Below are positions 49,438 through 58,639 of a DNA stretch of 64,000 bases, piece after piece. Source of the stretch: Paenibacillus polymyxa (lineage in GTDB: Bacteria; Bacillota; Bacilli; Paenibacillales; Paenibacillaceae); NCBI RefSeq assembly GCF_015710975.1, contig NZ_CP049783.1:3267501-3331500 (forward strand), given 5' to 3'. The position numbers and the translations under genes are program-made. The notes beneath the pieces are model-generated. The model was not told where the DNA came from. It worked only from the letters and a program-made list of their open reading frames with translations, and searched no databases. Each line of letters opens with the position of its first letter. Positions within the stretch are counted from its first letter, which is position 1.

Positions 49438-49650
49438 TTGAGATGTCCGAATTGTAATTCCAAAGATATCGGAAAAATTGGCTCCCATCAATTTTATTGC
49501 TGGGGATGCTTTATCGAACTTCAAGTGAATGGTGAAAAAATGTCTGTCTACCAAGTGGAAGAGGATGGAACGCTCAGTTCGCTGGACGACTTATTCTTTG
49601 GAGATGAGATGGCACAACAGGACTTGCCGCAAATTCACGCTTCTTCCTAA
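49438..49650 (+). CDS. Small zinc-ribbon protein (YrzR-like)
   Basis: A 70-residue protein with two CxxC knuckles, CPNCNS near the start and CWGC about 18 residues later, that would bind one zinc, followed by an acidic tail. B. subtilis has a comparable small gene after yrrD. The start chosen is TTG at 49438 with GGGTGAG upstream, giving MRCPNC; an ATG at 49420, overlapping yrrD, has no ribosome site. The function is not known. Confidence 0.7.
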   Translation: MRCPNCNSKDIGKIGSHQFYCWGCFIELQVNGEKMSVYQVEEDGTLSSLDDLFFGDEMAQQDLPQIHASS

Positions 49651-49753
49651 GCTTGACTCGGGAAGTGGACAGGCTGTTTACGAAGAGGTGTGATCTTCCC
49701 CCTATGGCTTAACATATAGCTAAGTGGGTTGGATCATGCTTAATAAAAAATGG

Positions 49754-49797
49754 AGAGGGTGTCCCGAACGGCTATTGGCCTGGGGGCACCCTCTTTT
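49754..49797. terminator. Bidirectional terminator between yrzR-like gene and chemoreceptor
   Basis: GAGGGTG pairs with CACCCTC, followed by TTTTG on plus; on minus the stem is followed by CCATTTTTTA. Inner GGC/GCC pairs are possible. Confidence 0.8.
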
Positions 49798-49827
49798 GTA
49801 TATCCTTTCTTGTGAAGATGGCTAGTT

Positions 49828-51801
49828 TTACAATTTAAAGCGTTTGACCTCTTCCAATAAAAGATCTGCATGAGAATCAAGTTTGGCAGAAAGGTCGGCA
49901 ATATTGTTCATAGCATGACCTTGTTCTTGTACTGAGGAAGCTACTTCCTCGGTAGATGCTGCACTTTGCTCAGAAACAGCGACAACGCTGGAGATGACAT
50001 CAGAAATATGTCCGGCATTTACACGCAGATGATCTGCTGCAGCAGAAACATCTTCAATTTGGGCAAGCATGTGCTGAGAAGCGCCACGTATGGATTCAAA
50101 CGCCTGTCTCGTTGCAATGGCAGCATGCTCCTGCTCTACAGTTACAGCAAGAGCCTTCTTCATTTCTTCCGCGCTTTGTACTCCCGCAATTTTAATTTCT
50201 TCCAGCTTACTCATGATACTGTCACTGGAGCTACCTGCTTGTTCGGCCAGCTTTCTCACTTCTCCCGCGACGACGGCAAAACCTCGTCCGTGTTCCCCGG
50301 CCCGTGCCGCTTCAATGGATGCATTGAGGGCCAGTAGGTTTGTTTGTGCGGCGATATCGTGGATGGCCCCGGCCAGCCGCCCAATATCCTGGGTTTTCAG
50401 CGTGAGTGAATCTACCGCTTCTCCTGCCGCAGTGGTTGTTTGTCTGGACTCGGCTGCCAGTTTCGCTTGACGCTCTGCTGTTTCATAGCCGGCCAGCACA
50501 GCAGAATCAGTTTCGAATACAGCAGTTTGGGTCCGTTTGACACTTTCGCCAATCTGGTTGATGGAGCCTGTCATGTGTGTCAGCTTCTCAGAACCGGAAT
50601 ATACCGCCTCGGCTTGGTCGCTGGCTCCTTGCGCTAGCTCCTGAACTGCACTGGAGATTTGTGACGCAATGGTTCCTGTATCTTTGGCGTGTTGATGCAT
50701 ATCATGGGAAGCGGAACTGACATCGCTAGCTGTATCTGATACCTTGCGCAACAGGTGAGAGAGATTGTCTGACATGAGGTTAAAATCTGTCCCCAGACTG
50801 GCAATTTCATCTTTACCCTTAATATCTACACGAGCGGTCATATCGCCTTCAGCTATCCGTTTGACATTTGTTTGGAGTCTGCGAATCGGCTTGATAAAGT
50901 TGTTTGCCGCCCAGATCGCCAGCAGCATAGCAACGACTAAAATGATAGCAACAGTAATAATCAACTGATTACGAGTGGAGTAATATTCCTGAAAAGCAAT
51001 ATCTTTAGAAATAGACAGGCCTACAATCCAGCCTGTGCTAGGCATTCTTTTAAAATAAAGCTGACGGTCACTGCCATTGTAGCTATAGTCTGTTTTTCCC
51101 GAAGCTGTGCTGAGCAGGGTCGCGGTCGATGATCCTAACTCGGGGGTTTCCTTGAGGTTTTTGCCAGCCAGCTTGTTGTCTGGATGCGCGATTACGACTC
51201 CCTTTTGGTCAATCAGAAATGCGTAGCCCAATCCGTTCAAGTCTATGCCTTTAATCATTTTTGTCATATCGTTGAGCATAATATCCTCGCTGACTACCCC
51301 GGTGATCGAGCCGTTGGCATCCTTGAGAGGTTTAGCAATGGAAATGGTGAAGTCATTGCTGCCTGCATCAGTATAAGGTGAGGAATAGTACATTTCTCCC
51401 TTGGTTTTGGCGTCCTTGTACCACGGACGAGCGCGAGGATCGTAACCCTCTTCAAACCAGCCAGATCCATCCCAGTAAGATCCATCTTCATACCCTGCAT
51501 AAATGTTGGAAATATTTTGATCCTTATAGTTTTGGAAAGCTGCTTTCAGAGATGCTATTTTGGCATCTGATGAAATATCGCTGGATTCCAGACTCGCAGC
51601 TAATGTTTCAATAATTTCAGCTTTGCCGCCTGTCCATCCGTCGAGCTGATTGACGGTTTCGGAAGCTTTGCTGTTCATAAGCTCTTGGATATCATGATTG
51701 GCCTGATTTTTAACACTTGTCATGCTAATGACGGATAAAGGCCCAGCTGCAACGATTACAATGCAAGTGAAAAGGAGAATAAGCTTCATTTTTAAGTTCA
51801 T
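49828..51801 (-). CDS. Methyl-accepting chemotaxis protein, Cache type
   Basis: A chemoreceptor of 657 residues. A signal anchor at 7-28 is followed by a dCache-type sensor ([24 protein letters not shown] region near 105-128, then [10 protein letters not shown]), a second membrane segment near 280-300, HAMP, and a signalling domain with the tip [31 protein letters not shown] by residues. [12 protein letters not shown] is typical of dCache domains. The ATG has GGGGGTCG upstream. It is convergent with the yrrD unit and divergent from the AI-2E gene. The ligand is unknown. Confidence 0.92.
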   Translation of the reverse strand: MNLKMKLILLFTCIVIVAAGPLSVISMTSVKNQANHDIQELMNSKASETVNQLDGWTGGKAEIIETLAASLESSDISSDAKIASLKAAFQNYKDQNISNIYAGYEDGSYWDGSGWFEEGYDPRARPWYKDAKTKGEMYYSSPYTDAGSNDFTISIAKPLKDANGSITGVVSEDIMLNDMTKMIKGIDLNGLGYAFLIDQKGVVIAHPDNKLAGKNLKETPELGSSTATLLSTASGKTDYSYNGSDRQLYFKRMPSTGWIVGLSISKDIAFQEYYSTRNQLIITVAIILVVAMLLAIWAANNFIKPIRRLQTNVKRIAEGDMTARVDIKGKDEIASLGTDFNLMSDNLSHLLRKVSDTASDVSSASHDMHQHAKDTGTIASQISSAVQELAQGASDQAEAVYSGSEKLTHMTGSINQIGESVKRTQTAVFETDSAVLAGYETAERQAKLAAESRQTTTAAGEAVDSLTLKTQDIGRLAGAIHDIAAQTNLLALNASIEAARAGEHGRGFAVVAGEVRKLAEQAGSSSDSIMSKLEEIKIAGVQSAEEMKKALAVTVEQEHAAIATRQAFESIRGASQHMLAQIEDVSAAADHLRVNAGHISDVISSVVAVSEQSAASTEEVASSVQEQGHAMNNIADLSAKLDSHADLLLEEVKRFKL

Positions 51802-51856
51802 GTAACGACCCCCGATGTTTCAGAAATGTGAAAGCTTAGGATAGTGCTTTGTACTT

Positions 51857-51884
51857 ATATCGTCAGATCGAATGACTTTGTTTA
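51857..51884 (-). promoter_or_regulatory. Sigma-D-like promoter of chemoreceptor
   Basis: On the minus strand, TAAA (51884-51881) and GACGATAT (51864-51857) with a 16-base spacer match the sigma-D consensus in 11 of 12 positions. It lies 56 bases before the start codon. Confidence 0.6.
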
Positions 51885-52012
51885 TTGTTTTCATCCATTT
51901 TCATCAATTTTTCACAATGGTTATTAATGGGACATCTCAGACTGGCGGGAAGGATTAAAGTACAGGTACAGGCATATACTTAAAGGAGGCTAGTCCGGTA
52001 AGGGGGCACAAA

Positions 52013-53080
52013 ATGGACCAATTAACGAAAAGTAGACTGTTCCGGTACGGCATATGGACGCTGCTGGGACTTGTCATTCTATATTTTATCTGGCTGCTGA
52101 GACCTTTGTTTTTTCATTTGTATGAATTTCTGAAAACAATCATTGCTCCGTTTGCGGTAGCGATGATCATCTCCTATGTACTTAATCCTGTAGTCAGTAT
52201 GCTGGGCGGTCGAAAGGTGCCTCGTAGTGTAGCTGTGCTGCTCATTTACGCTGTGTTTTTGTCCAGTCTTATTGTGATCCTGATGAATCTGATTCCGATG
52301 TTCATTGAACAACTGGATGAGCTGAATGAGCATCTGCCAGAGCTGACCATGCATGCGCAGGGACTAATGACGAATATGGACAGCGGTATTTTACCCCAAG
52401 GGGTGCGTACGGGGATGAATCAATGGTTTTTCCAACTGGAGAATCGGATGGCTACTGGGATTTCTACCTTTATGGACAACATCGGTGGGATGATCAACAT
52501 GTTGTTTAATGTGTTCATCGTACCTTTTCTCATTTTTTATATTTTAAAGGATTTTGACGTGTTTGAACGGACGATTGTTTCTTATCTCCCGCGTTCTCGT
52601 CGTAAGGCGATTGTATCGGTGCTTAAGGAAATTGATCAGGCGCTTGGCAACTATGTCAGGGGCCAATTGCTGGTGTGCGTCATTATTGGCGTAATGGCGT
52701 ATATTGGATATATGCTGATTGGCATGCCTTATGCGCTGTTGCTGGCCGGAGTTGTGGCTCTTTTTAATATTGTTCCATATTTGGGCCCCTTTTTGGGCGC
52801 TGCCCCGGCAGTAATTATGGCTTCTACGGTTTCTTTAAAAATGGTGCTTTTAGTGGTAGTCGTTAATTCCTGTATTCAAGTTCTGGAAAGTAATGTAATA
52901 TCCCCTCAGGTGGTAGGGCGAACGCTGCATCTGCATCCGTTAGCCATTATTTTCGCTCTGCTAGTGGGTGGGGAAATTGCGGGAATTGCTGGCTTGATCT
53001 TGGCAGTTCCAGTGATGGCTGTTTTGAAGGTAGGGCTTCAGCATTTTTTTGCATATTACGTGAAGCGAAAAACAATCTAA
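52013..53080 (+). CDS. AI-2E family membrane protein (YrrI-like)
   Basis: A 355-residue protein with about seven or eight membrane segments. The AI-2E family includes TqsA and sodium-proton antiporters; which role applies is not shown by the sequence. Family marks are IAPFAVAMIISYVLNPVV near 45, VPFLIFYILKDFD near 170, and FNIVPYLGPFLGAAPAVI near 260 with SNVISPQVVGRTLHLHPL near 305. AAGGGGGC lies 8 bases before the ATG. B. subtilis YrrI sits in the same place upstream of alaS. Confidence 0.87.
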   Translation: MDQLTKSRLFRYGIWTLLGLVILYFIWLLRPLFFHLYEFLKTIIAPFAVAMIISYVLNPVVSMLGGRKVPRSVAVLLIYAVFLSSLIVILMNLIPMFIEQLDELNEHLPELTMHAQGLMTNMDSGILPQGVRTGMNQWFFQLENRMATGISTFMDNIGGMINMLFNVFIVPFLIFYILKDFDVFERTIVSYLPRSRRKAIVSVLKEIDQALGNYVRGQLLVCVIIGVMAYIGYMLIGMPYALLLAGVVALFNIVPYLGPFLGAAPAVIMASTVSLKMVLLVVVVNSCIQVLESNVISPQVVGRTLHLHPLAIIFALLVGGEIAGIAGLILAVPVMAVLKVGLQHFFAYYVKRKTI

Positions 53081-53119
53081 TTTCGTCTATATCCCGGATG
53101 CATGCTGTCTGAAATCGCG

Positions 53120-53148
53120 TTGACACGGCTAAATGACACGGATATACT
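53120..53148 (+). promoter_or_regulatory. Sigma-A promoter of alaS
   Basis: A perfect TTGACA (53120-53125), 17 bases and TATACT (53143-53148). Transcription would start near 53155. Confidence 0.87.
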
Positions 53149-53154
53149 GAATTG

Positions 53155-53375
53155 AGTATGTTTAAATGTGTTTATCCAGTAGGGAAAGCTCATTTCGGAG
53201 TGCGGGCTGAACCCGCCGGGATGCTCCCGTTACCAGTGAAAACAAGGCGATCGATCGTCCGTTAAGCAGATGTTGGTGTGCGCTTGCACATGTGGCATTT
53301 CGTACAGAGGGGACGGCGATAACCAGGGTGGTACCGCGATACAATCGTCCCTGATCCGTTCAGGGGCGTTTTTCT
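53155..53375 (+). promoter_or_regulatory. T-box leader of alaS, compact
   Basis: The T-box core AGGGTGGTACCGCG is at 53325-53338, and the terminator is CGTCCCTGA paired with TCAGGGGCG (53346-53368), then TTTTT. TGGT matches the A73 of tRNA-Ala. The 5' part is unusually short. A GGAG/CTCC stem around an inner GCGGG/CCCGC hairpin lies at about 53197-53228, with GCT, an alanine codon, at 53223-53225 on its 3' side. The long distal arm of a normal Stem I is not seen, so the specifier is tentative. A TGTGC/GCACA hairpin near 53277-53290 could be Stem III. Confidence 0.88.
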
Positions 53376-53430
53376 ATTTTTTATGGCCTGTGCCAGAAAC
53401 CAGTGACACCATAATTAGGAGGCTACTTAT

Positions 53431-56064
53431 ATGAAAGCTAGTGAAATCCGCTCCAAATGGCTGGAGTTTTTTGAAAGTAAGGGACATGTGATTGAACCAA
53501 GCGCACCGCTTGTTCCACACAAAGATCCTTCCCTGCTATGGATTAATGCGGGTATGGCGCCGCTTAAGCCTTATTTTGACGGACGCGTAAAACCAGAAAA
53601 TCCACGTATCGCCAATTCGCAAAAATGTATTCGTACGAACGACATTGAAAATGTCGGTAAAACGCGTCGTCATCATACGTTTTTCGAAATGCTTGGGAAC
53701 TTTTCTATTGGCGACTATTTCAAGGAAGAAGTCATCACATGGGCATGGGAGTTTCTGACAGACCCGAAATGGATTGGCTTTGATCCAGAACGTCTGGCTG
53801 TAACGGTATATCCTGAGGATGAAGAAGCGTATAAGCTGTGGAATGAAAAAGTTGGACTTCCGGCTGAACGTATCATCAAACTGGAAGACAATTTCTGGGA
53901 TATCGGTGAAGGCCCTTGCGGACCTTGTACGGAAATTTTTTATGATCGTGGCGAAGCCTACGGCAACGACATGACAGACCCTGAAATGTATCCAGGGGGA
54001 GAAAATGAGCGTTATCTGGAAGTGTGGAACCTCGTATTCTCACAATTCAACCATAACAAAGATGGCAGCTACACGCCGCTTCCCAATAAAAATATAGATA
54101 CAGGAGCTGGTTTGGAACGTTTTGCATCCATTTTGCAAAATGTCGATTCCAATTTTGATACGGATATCTTCCAGCCACTAATCCAGAAAACGGCTGCCAT
54201 GGCAGGAGTTAAATATAACGACAATGTGGACAGTGATGTGGCTCTCAAGGTCATTGCTGACCATGTTCGTACCGTGACTTTCGCGATTGGTGACGGTGTA
54301 CTTCCTTCCAACGAAGGACGGGGTTACGTCATTCGCCGTTTGCTGCGCCGGGCTGTTCGCTATGGAAAGATGTTGGGCATGAACCGTCCATTTATGTTTG
54401 AACTGGTGGAAACCGTTGGGGACATCATGGGCGTGTACTACCCTGAAGTCGTGGACAAGCGTGATTTCATCATCAAGGTGATTAAAACAGAAGAAGAGCG
54501 TTTCCATGAAACATTGACAGACGGACTAGCTATTTTGGCTGATATCAGTGCTCAGGCAAAGGCCGAAGGCCGCAATGTCATTAGCGGAGCAGATGCTTTC
54601 AAGCTGTATGATACGTATGGGTTCCCATTTGATCTCACAGAGGATTATGCGGACGAGCAGGGCTTGAAAGTTGATCGTGAAGGTTTTGATGAAGCGATGC
54701 AGGAACAGCGTCAACGTGCGCGTGACGCTCACCAAGACAATGCCAGCATGAAGATTCAGGGCGGAGCTTTGTCCGATCTGGCGGTTAAAAGTGAATTTGT
54801 TGGATATAATGACCTCATAACTGAGTCCAAAATTGTGGCAATTGTATATAATGATATGCTGGTGGAGAGTGTTAGTGAAGGGCAGTCCTGTCAGGTCGTG
54901 CTGGATGTGACTCCTTTTTATGCCGAAAGCGGCGGACAAGTCAGTGACCATGGCTTACTGCGTGGCGGAACGGTAACCGCGAAGGTTGAAGGGCTGTTCA
55001 AGGCGCCGCAAGGTCAGCATGTGCATCAGGTCGTTGTAGAGGCTGGTGAGCTGAACGTAGGCGATACGGTAAAAGCTGAAGTAGATCAAGCTTCACGTGG
55101 AGAAATCGAGAAAAACCATACGGCTACACATTTGCTTCACAAAGCGCTTAAAGAAGTGCTGGGTGACCATGTCAATCAGGCGGGTTCCTTGGTAGAACCT
55201 GGGCGTCTGCGTTTTGACTTCTCCCATTTTGGTAGCATTACCCCAGAAGAGCTGGCAGATATTGAACTGCGGGTTAACCGTGCCATCTGGAGCCAACTGG
55301 ATGTGACTATTGAACTGAAACCGATTGACGAAGCTAAGGCTCTTGGAGCGATGGCGCTGTTTGGTGAGAAATATGGTGATATCGTACGGGTCGTTAAGGT
55401 TGGCGATTACAGTATCGAACTGTGCGGAGGATGTCATGTCAGCAATACTTCGCAAATTGGCTTGTTCAAGCTTGTTAGCGAGAGCGGCATCGGATCAGGT
55501 GTACGTCGTATTGAAGCAGTGACCGGACGTTTTGGTTTTGAGTACATGGAAGGTCAATTAGAGCTGTTGAAGGTGTCGGCTGGGCTGGTTAAATCCAAGC
55601 TGTCCGAGGTGCCAAAACGCATCGAATCTTTGCAGCAACAGATCAAAGACCTCAGTCGTGAAAATGAATCACTGCAAAGCAAGCTGAGCGCTATTGAGGC
55701 GGGTCAACTGACTGATCAGGTTGTGCAAGCTGGCGGAGTGCAGTTGTTGGCTGCACGCGTGCAGGCCTCCAGCATGGATGCGCTGCGTGCAATTGCTGAT
55801 GAGCTGAAAAGTAAGCTTCCTGCAGCTGTGCTGGTGCTAGGCGCTGCAATGGACGACAAAGTTAATTTTGTCGTTGCTGTCCCAGCTGAGCATACCAAGG
55901 CAGGACTTCATGCAGGTAAGCTCGTGAAAGAAATTGCGGCCGTATGCGGCGGCGGTGGCGGCGGACGACCTGACATGGCGCAAGCCGGGGGTAAGGATGC
56001 CAGCAAGCTGGACGAAGCACTTCAACGTGCACATGAATTGGTGTCAGCAGCCTCACAAGGATAA
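53431..56064 (+). CDS. alaS: AlaS, alanyl-tRNA synthetase
   Basis: A class II synthetase with an editing domain that removes serine and glycine from tRNA-Ala. The N-terminal catalytic part has the family [19 protein letters not shown] and GCGPCTEI-like [14 protein letters not shown] near 170. The editing zinc site is in [11 protein letters not shown] (about 570) and CGGCHVSNT (about 670). The C-terminal coiled coil and C-Ala domain end with [17 protein letters not shown]. The length of 877 residues is normal. AGGAGG lies 9 bases before the ATG. Confidence 0.97.
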   Translation: MKASEIRSKWLEFFESKGHVIEPSAPLVPHKDPSLLWINAGMAPLKPYFDGRVKPENPRIANSQKCIRTNDIENVGKTRRHHTFFEMLGNFSIGDYFKEEVITWAWEFLTDPKWIGFDPERLAVTVYPEDEEAYKLWNEKVGLPAERIIKLEDNFWDIGEGPCGPCTEIFYDRGEAYGNDMTDPEMYPGGENERYLEVWNLVFSQFNHNKDGSYTPLPNKNIDTGAGLERFASILQNVDSNFDTDIFQPLIQKTAAMAGVKYNDNVDSDVALKVIADHVRTVTFAIGDGVLPSNEGRGYVIRRLLRRAVRYGKMLGMNRPFMFELVETVGDIMGVYYPEVVDKRDFIIKVIKTEEERFHETLTDGLAILADISAQAKAEGRNVISGADAFKLYDTYGFPFDLTEDYADEQGLKVDREGFDEAMQEQRQRARDAHQDNASMKIQGGALSDLAVKSEFVGYNDLITESKIVAIVYNDMLVESVSEGQSCQVVLDVTPFYAESGGQVSDHGLLRGGTVTAKVEGLFKAPQGQHVHQVVVEAGELNVGDTVKAEVDQASRGEIEKNHTATHLLHKALKEVLGDHVNQAGSLVEPGRLRFDFSHFGSITPEELADIELRVNRAIWSQLDVTIELKPIDEAKALGAMALFGEKYGDIVRVVKVGDYSIELCGGCHVSNTSQIGLFKLVSESGIGSGVRRIEAVTGRFGFEYMEGQLELLKVSAGLVKSKLSEVPKRIESLQQQIKDLSRENESLQSKLSAIEAGQLTDQVVQAGGVQLLAARVQASSMDALRAIADELKSKLPAAVLVLGAAMDDKVNFVVAVPAEHTKAGLHAGKLVKEIAAVCGGGGGGRPDMAQAGGKDASKLDEALQRAHELVSAASQG

Positions 56065-56115
56065 AGTTCGATAATTTTTGCGGATTTTTGGAAAAAAACG
56101 GACTTAGACATTTCC

Positions 56116-56146
56116 TTGAAGGGCTTTGCTTATGGTATGATATAAA
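56116..56146 (+). promoter_or_regulatory. Likely promoter of the ireB-ruvX unit
   Basis: TGGTATGAT at 56133-56141 is a good extended -10. TTGAAG lies upstream at 56116, too close (14 bases) for a normal -35, and an alternative TATAAA at 56141 gives 19. Confidence 0.5.
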
Positions 56147-56161
56147 AGAATAAGCTGGCAT

Positions 56162-56179
56162 AAACATGTACACATGTTT
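56162..56179. repeat. Perfect 18-base palindrome in the ireB leader
   Basis: AAACATGT, AC, ACATGTTT: 8 pairs on each side of a 2-base centre. It falls between the likely promoter and the ribosome site of ireB. Confidence 0.85.
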
Positions 56180-56200
56180 TGTGGAAGCGAGGTGTCAACA

Positions 56201-56461
56201 ATGGATTCCATGGACAAAACGGTCAAATTTAATGTCAAGGCGGATGAGAAGGAAGCTTCTGCTCAGGAGATTTTGTTGACCGTATATGATGCGTTGGTAG
56301 AAAAAGAATACAATCCGATCAATCAAATCGTCGGGTATTTGCTATCCGGTGATCCGGCTTATGTGCCACGGCATAATAATGCTAGAAGCCTGGTGCGTAA
56401 AAAAGAACGCGATGAATTGATTGAAGAGCTGGTTCGTTTCTATCTCGCTAAGCATCGTTAG
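56201..56461 (+). CDS. ireB: IreB family regulatory phosphoprotein
   Basis: An 86-residue protein of the UPF0297 family (B. subtilis YrzL). In Enterococcus faecalis IreB is phosphorylated by the kinase IreK and limits cephalosporin resistance. The N-terminus [16 protein letters not shown] contains the likely phospho-threonine region, and [26 protein letters not shown] is the family core at about 42-67. The frame reaches further upstream, but AGCGAGGTG lies before the ATG at 56201. ruvX follows after 9 bases, as in most Firmicutes. Confidence 0.92.
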   Translation: MDSMDKTVKFNVKADEKEASAQEILLTVYDALVEKEYNPINQIVGYLLSGDPAYVPRHNNARSLVRKKERDELIEELVRFYLAKHR

Positions 56462-56470
56462 GAGACAGGC

Positions 56471-56887
56471 ATGAAAGTAATGGGATTGGATTACGGGGAT
56501 CGCCGAATTGGGGTCGCCGTAAGTGATGCCTTCGGCTGGACCGCCCAAGGATTGGAAGTCATAGAACGACGCGGTGACGACAGCGAGTTCGGTAAAATTG
56601 CAAATTTGGTTCGTGAACATGAAATTGGTGAGGTTGTTGTAGGCTTGCCGAAAAATATGAACGGAACCGTGGGTCCACGCGGTGAGATTTGCATTGAGTT
56701 TGCGAACCGGCTCAAGGAGTTACTGGGTTTACCCGTTCACCTTTGGGATGAACGGCTGACGACGCGTTCGGCAGAGCGTGCGCTTCTGGAGGCCGACGTC
56801 AGCCGCAAAAAACGCAAGCAGGTGGTAGATAAACTGGCCGCAAGCCTGATCTTGCAAAATTATTTGGACGCACACAGTACAAGGTGA
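56471..56887 (+). CDS. ruvX: RuvX/YqgF, RNase H-like nuclease
   Basis: A 138-residue RNase H-fold protein involved in maturation of the 16S rRNA 5' end and, in some species, Holliday junction cleavage. The acidic sites are in MGLDYGDRRIGVAVSD (D7), VVGLPKNMNGTVGPRG near 60-75, and DERLTTRSAERALLEA near 100, with DKLAASLILQNYLD at the end. RuvX lies in the ireB-ruvX-DUF1292 order of Bacillus (yrzL-yrrK-yrzB). AGGAGACAG is 4 bases upstream of the ATG. Confidence 0.94.
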   Translation: MKVMGLDYGDRRIGVAVSDAFGWTAQGLEVIERRGDDSEFGKIANLVREHEIGEVVVGLPKNMNGTVGPRGEICIEFANRLKELLGLPVHLWDERLTTRSAERALLEADVSRKKRKQVVDKLAASLILQNYLDAHSTR

Positions 56888-56900
56888 GGGGGATTTCGTA

Positions 56901-57203
56901 ATGGCTGAAAATCAATTGGGTATGGAAGAAGAGCCGGAAATTATTTATATTGCCGATGACGAGGGCAACGAGGAAGAGTTCGAGGTCATTATGAAGTTTG
57001 AGGTAGATGGTTCCGAAGCGAAGTACATGATGGTTGCGCCAGTGGACCCTGAAGCTGATGAGTCCGATGTGTACGCCTTCCGTTACGAGGAAGAAGGCGA
57101 TGATATTAAATTGTTTGTGATCCAAGACGATGCCGAATGGGAAATCGTCGAAGAGACCTTTAATACATTTGTAGAGGAAGAAGAAGAGGAAGACGGGAAA
57201 TGA
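56901..57203 (+). CDS. DUF1292 protein (YrzB-like)
   Basis: A very acidic 100-residue protein, like B. subtilis YrzB. The DUF1292 core is IYIADDEGNEEEFEVIMKFE at 13-32 followed by YMMVAPVD and VYAFRYEEE, with an acidic tail (EEEEEEDGK). The role is not known. GAGGGGG precedes the ATG at a good distance. Its stop overlaps the start of a second DUF1292 gene, so they are translated in step. Confidence 0.9.
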   Translation: MAENQLGMEEEPEIIYIADDEGNEEEFEVIMKFEVDGSEAKYMMVAPVDPEADESDVYAFRYEEEGDDIKLFVIQDDAEWEIVEETFNTFVEEEEEEDGK

Positions 57204-57505
57204 CGAGCTATTCACGTGAAGACCTGAGCTGGACCTCTGATTTGAAAGAAGCTTTTGATGGTGACATAGAGTTGCAGGATGAACAGGGTCATGCGTTACG
57301 CATGGAGTTGGAAGCAGAGTTCAAGGTAGGTGAGCAACGGTACGCCGTATTGCGTAGACCTGGCGCTGCTGCTGGCGAACATGAATTATATCATGTAAGC
57401 TCATCCACAGACGGCGAAATCTCCATCACCACCATTGAAGATGATGATGAGTGGGAAGATATTTCTGAGCTGTACGACGAATGTACGTTGCCGGAAGAGC
57501 TGTAA
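57200..57505 (+). CDS. Second DUF1292 protein
   Basis: A 101-residue acidic protein. IELQDEQGHALRMELEAEFKVGEQRYAVL and the following ELYHVSS and ITTIEDDDEWEDISELYDE show the same layout as the first copy. The ATG overlaps the first gene's TGA (ATGA). A tandem pair is an extension of the single yrzB found in B. subtilis; the two may form a heterodimer. Function not known. Confidence 0.82.
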   Translation: MTSYSREDLSWTSDLKEAFDGDIELQDEQGHALRMELEAEFKVGEQRYAVLRRPGAAAGEHELYHVSSSTDGEISITTIEDDDEWEDISELYDECTLPEEL

Positions 57506-57532
57506 GTCTGGATAACGAGGAGATCAAACCTG

Positions 57533-57559
57533 AAAGGGCGGACCAGTCCGCCCTTTTTG
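57533..57559 (+). terminator. Terminator after the DUF1292 pair
   Basis: AAAGGGCGGA pairs with TCCGCCCTTT around a 4-base loop, then TTTTGG. Confidence 0.9.
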
Positions 57560-57581
57560 GCTGTGAAGGAGTTGGGTGGAT

Positions 57582-58628
57582 GTGAAGCGAAGGACAAGGA
57601 TGCTTACGTTGCTTCTCCTGCTTGTTTGCATAGCAGGAGGTGCACTCCTCTATATATGGAATGCCATGCAGCCTGTTCAGCCGAAAACACAACCCGTTGC
57701 TTTTACGGTGGTAAGGGGTACGGGAACATCGGCTATTGCAGATATGCTGAAGCAAAAGGGACTTATACGTAATGCGCTTGTGTTTAAGGCTTATGTAAAA
57801 TTCAAACAGCAAGGAAACGCATTTCAGGCTGGAAAATATGAAGCGCAGCCTGGCGCAACCTTTGATCAGTTGATTGCCAAGCTATCGGCTGGGGATGTAG
57901 TCAAAGAGGAAATGATTCGTTTTACAATCCCGGAGGGTTTTACGATTAGACAGATGGCTGATAAGCTGCAAAAGGAAGGACTGGCGGACCGGCAGCAATT
58001 TTTGCAGCTGGCCAACGATCCGTCCGCTTTTGACGTCGCGCTGGTGCGGGACATACCAAAGCAGACGGGGCTTCGCTATGCGCTGGAAGGCTATCTTTTC
58101 CCGGAAACCTATGAACTGAAAAAAGGAAGCACAACCAAGGATATCATTCAGACGATGCTGGAGCAGACGCAAAAACGTCTGGATACCATTTCTGATCTGG
58201 ATGCCGGGTTGCAGCAACGCGGTGAAACACTGCATCAGTTGCTGACAGTTGCTTCTCTGGTAGAGCGCGAGGTGGTTGTAGACGATGAGCGGCCTATCGT
58301 AGCTGGCGTTATTTATAACCGCCTTCAACAGGATAAAAAGCTGGAAATTGATGCTACAGTTCAATATATGCTGGACAAGCAAAAGGAACGACTGTATTAC
58401 AAGGATTTGGCTGTAGAAAGTCCTTATAATACGTATATGCATCAGGGACTTCCGCCAGGACCGATTGCAAGTCCCAGTCTGAAATCAGTAGTGGCGGCTC
58501 TACAGCCAAAATCTACAGATTATTTATTTTATGTGACCAAAAAAGATGGGACACATAAACATTTATTTGCCAAAACGTATAAAGAACATTTGCATAACAT
58601 TCAGATAAGTAACCGTAAGACAAATTAG
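57582..58628 (+). CDS. mltG: MltG, endolytic transglycosylase
   Basis: MltG cleaves nascent peptidoglycan glycan strands and helps set their length. It has one N-terminal membrane segment (about 8-27), a LysM-like region, and the YceG catalytic domain, with E228 in ASLVEREV as the catalytic Glu and YLFPETYEL near 170. The C-terminus carries YNTYMHQGLPPGPIASPSL. The length of 348 is normal. Two GTG codons are in frame: the one at 57582 is better placed 10 bases after AAGGAG than the one at 57576. The gene follows a terminator and precedes trhP1 by 11 bases. Confidence 0.93.
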   Translation: MKRRTRMLTLLLLLVCIAGGALLYIWNAMQPVQPKTQPVAFTVVRGTGTSAIADMLKQKGLIRNALVFKAYVKFKQQGNAFQAGKYEAQPGATFDQLIAKLSAGDVVKEEMIRFTIPEGFTIRQMADKLQKEGLADRQQFLQLANDPSAFDVALVRDIPKQTGLRYALEGYLFPETYELKKGSTTKDIIQTMLEQTQKRLDTISDLDAGLQQRGETLHQLLTVASLVEREVVVDDERPIVAGVIYNRLQQDKKLEIDATVQYMLDKQKERLYYKDLAVESPYNTYMHQGLPPGPIASPSLKSVVAALQPKSTDYLFYVTKKDGTHKHLFAKTYKEHLHNIQISNRKTN

Positions 58629-58639
58629 GAGGTGAGCCT

